Shown here piece by piece: positions 4,535 through 5,840 of a stretch of DNA of 5,840 bases (positions are counted from its first letter, which is position 1; the number at the start of each line of letters is the position of its first letter). The translations under genes and the position numbers were made by a program. Origin of the DNA: RGIG2945 sp045540355 (lineage in GTDB: Bacteria > Bacillota > Clostridia > Oscillospirales > Acutalibacteraceae); contig JAZQHB010000091.1 in NCBI GenBank assembly GCA_045540355.1, positions 1 to 5,840 of the forward strand, given 5' to 3'. Under the pieces are notes generated by a model. That model saw only the letters and a list, made by a program, of their open reading frames with translations, was not told the DNA's origin and made no database searches.

Positions 4535-5266
4535 TTATTGTTTTTTCATTTGTCTGAGGAAGATAAGAACAGCTATCGCAGTTATAAATACACTGTACGA
4601 CATAATGGGTATAACGTGAGTTAAGGCAAGCTCAAGGTTTCCACTGAATAATGCTTTTTCCATTTCTGCTGCGTGAACAAACGGTAGTACATTCGCAATT
4701 TTTTCGAAAAATCCACCCACAAGCTTCAAATCAAACCACACTCCCGAAAGCCATGCAGATAGATTAGTAAGCAACGCACCGCATATGCCGCCGACCTGTT
4801 TAACACCGAACAAACTGCCGCACAAAAGCCCTAATGCAATATTTAAAACAGCCATAGGTATTATGCCTATTATAGCATAAATAATGTTTACACTAACTGT
4901 CAACCCCAAAGGAATAGCGAGCAGATAGCAAATGATTGTCTGACTAATGGCAAGAGGTAAAAGAGGTAGCATATAGCCAAGAATAAAATCAAAACCCGTA
5001 AGTGGTGTTGCATATAATCTTTGCAAAAAAGCACTTTCACGGTCCTTAGCAATCAGCGTGGCAGAGAAAAGTGTCATAAATGATAAACCAAACACAGTAA
5101 TACCAGGCGTAAGTGTGTCAATATCAAACAATTCTACGGGGATATTTTTCTGCAAGCTACTCAGAAGCAATAGTAACACCAAAGGAAAACCGAGACCAAA
5201 AGCGAGGTTTATCGGGTCGCGCAGAATCTCCTTTGTACACCTTTTTGCAAATGTAAACATTCTCAT
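4535..5266 (-). CDS. ABC-2 type transporter permease
   Basis: A 243-residue integral membrane subunit of an ABC exporter, of the usual length for compact ABC-2 permeases. Six hydrophobic segments lie near residues 20-37, 53-73, 93-118, 126-150, 159-178 and 220-238. The cytoplasmic loop AKDRESAFLQRLYATPLTG (73-91) between segments 2 and 3 is the typical ABC-2 motif that contacts the ATPase. LPFVHAAEMEKALFSG (194-209) before the last segment is also characteristic of DrrB/YhfH-like members. The substrate cannot be assigned; drug, bacteriocin or lipid export are typical of the family. The start ATG 5266 overlaps the ATPase stop as ATGA and follows AAGGAGGGTG; a second ATG two codons on is less likely. 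Confidence 0.87.
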   Translation of the reverse strand: MRMFTFAKRCTKEILRDPINLAFGLGFPLVLLLLLSSLQKNIPVELFDIDTLTPGITVFGLSFMTLFSATLIAKDRESAFLQRLYATPLTGFDFILGYMLPLLPLAISQTIICYLLAIPLGLTVSVNIIYAIIGIIPMAVLNIALGLLCGSLFGVKQVGGICGALLTNLSAWLSGVWFDLKLVGGFFEKIANVLPFVHAAEMEKALFSGNLELALTHVIPIMSYSVFITAIAVLIFLRQMKKQ

Positions 5267-5840
5267 AATGCACCCTCCTTCACAATAGAAACGAAGGCTG
5301 ATTCAAAGTCATTTGCACCTGTCATTATCTTCAATTCTTCTGCAGTTCCTACAGCAAGAAGATTACCATCTTTCATGATACCTATACGGTCAGAAAGTGA
5401 TTCTGCTTCTTCCATATAATGTGTTGTAAGAATAACGGTTACTTTGCCCTTCAATGAGCAAATCATATCCCAAAGTTCGTGCCGTGCAATAACATCCAAG
5501 CCAAGAGTAGGTTCATCCAGAAAAAGAATGTGAGGTTCACCGATTAGTGCCATAGCAATACTTACACGGCGTTGCCATCCACCCGACAGCTTACCTGCCT
5601 TTCTGTTTAAAACAGAATCTAAGGCATATTGCTCAGTAAGCTCATTGATTTTTGCTTTGCTTTTTTCTTTAGAAAAGCCATGAATACCACACATTAATTC
5701 AAGGTTTTCCTTTACAGAAAGATTCGGAGCTACTGCAGTTTCCTGAGGTGATACACCAATCAATCGCTTTACCTGTTCGGGCTGTTCAGTTACACTGTAG
5801 CCACCTATAAACGCATTCCCGTCCGTTGGTTTTGTTATAC
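5263..5840 (-). CDS. ABC transporter ATP-binding protein, 5' end outside the window
   Basis: The nucleotide-binding subunit of an exporter of the DrrA/CcmA-like class, pairing with the permease encoded just downstream. The frame is open to the window edge, so 191 C-terminal residues are visible; Walker A and roughly 40 N-terminal residues lie outside. The TTG at 5763 inside the Q-loop region is not a real start. Motifs visible by residue of the partial protein are the Q-loop GVSPQE (28-33), signature LSGGWQRRVSIA (84-95), Walker B HILFLDEPTLGLD (103-115) and the H-switch TTHYMEEAE (138-146). The fifth signature residue is Trp instead of the canonical Gln, a variant accepted in this class. It heads the visible operon and its stop overlaps the permease start by four bases, which implies coupled translation and balanced subunits. 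Confidence 0.93.
   Translation of the reverse strand, partial: ITKPTDGNAFIGGYSVTEQPEQVKRLIGVSPQETAVAPNLSVKENLELMCGIHGFSKEKSKAKINELTEQYALDSVLNRKAGKLSGGWQRRVSIAMALIGEPHILFLDEPTLGLDVIARHELWDMICSLKGKVTVILTTHYMEEAESLSDRIGIMKDGNLLAVGTAEELKIMTGANDFESAFVSIVKEGAL

Overview
The window looks like chromosome of a low-to-moderate GC, Gram-positive anaerobe of the Clostridia, most like gut Oscillospiraceae/Ruminococcaceae. This rests on strong AGGAGG-type ribosome sites, TTGACT/TATAAT promoter spacing, and the families present: ECF transporter S component, Firmicutes-type LexA, RepA_N initiator, and a LytTR/DUF3021 pair. The genus is inference. No rRNA, tRNA or CRISPR array was seen.

Layout. (1) Positions 1-858 (+) hold the 3' part of an ECF transporter substrate-binding (S) subunit gene, possibly for a corrinoid, closed by an intrinsic terminator at 882-917. 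(2) Positions 950-3131 (+) hold an accessory block. It has a well-formed promoter and a 15-bp palindromic operator candidate, then a LexA-type self-cleaving repressor, a small four-cysteine zinc-ribbon protein, and a long bulged hairpin terminator. After that come a structured non-coding segment, a small protein with an AT-hook-like GRGRPR motif, a palindrome, and the N-terminal domain of a RepA_N replication initiator. RepA is cut short by a stop. Its start codon looks degraded, and linker-like coding continues out of frame beyond the stop. This suggests the remnant of an integrative/conjugative or plasmid-like element, although no integrase, relaxase or attachment site is visible. (3) Positions 3132-3583 have no convincing gene and contain degenerate repeats of about 70 bp. 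(4) Positions 3584-5840 are an operon on the minus strand. In transcription order it encodes an ABC ATPase (running off the window), an ABC-2 permease, a LytTR DNA-binding regulator, a DUF3021 membrane protein and an intrinsic terminator. Two ATGA stop/start overlaps tie its genes together.

How the genes work together. The minus-strand operon reads as a self-contained export or resistance unit with its own LytTR regulator and a membrane protein that probably modulates that regulator. The plus-strand block reads as a DNA-damage-responsive repressor, with its likely self-operator, placed ahead of a decayed replication module. A 10-mer shared by the lexA operator candidate and the spacer after the zinc-ribbon gene may link the two parts. 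The least explained piece is 2085-2220, where a 10-bp closing helix encloses two hairpins in a three-way-junction fold directly upstream of the AT-hook gene.
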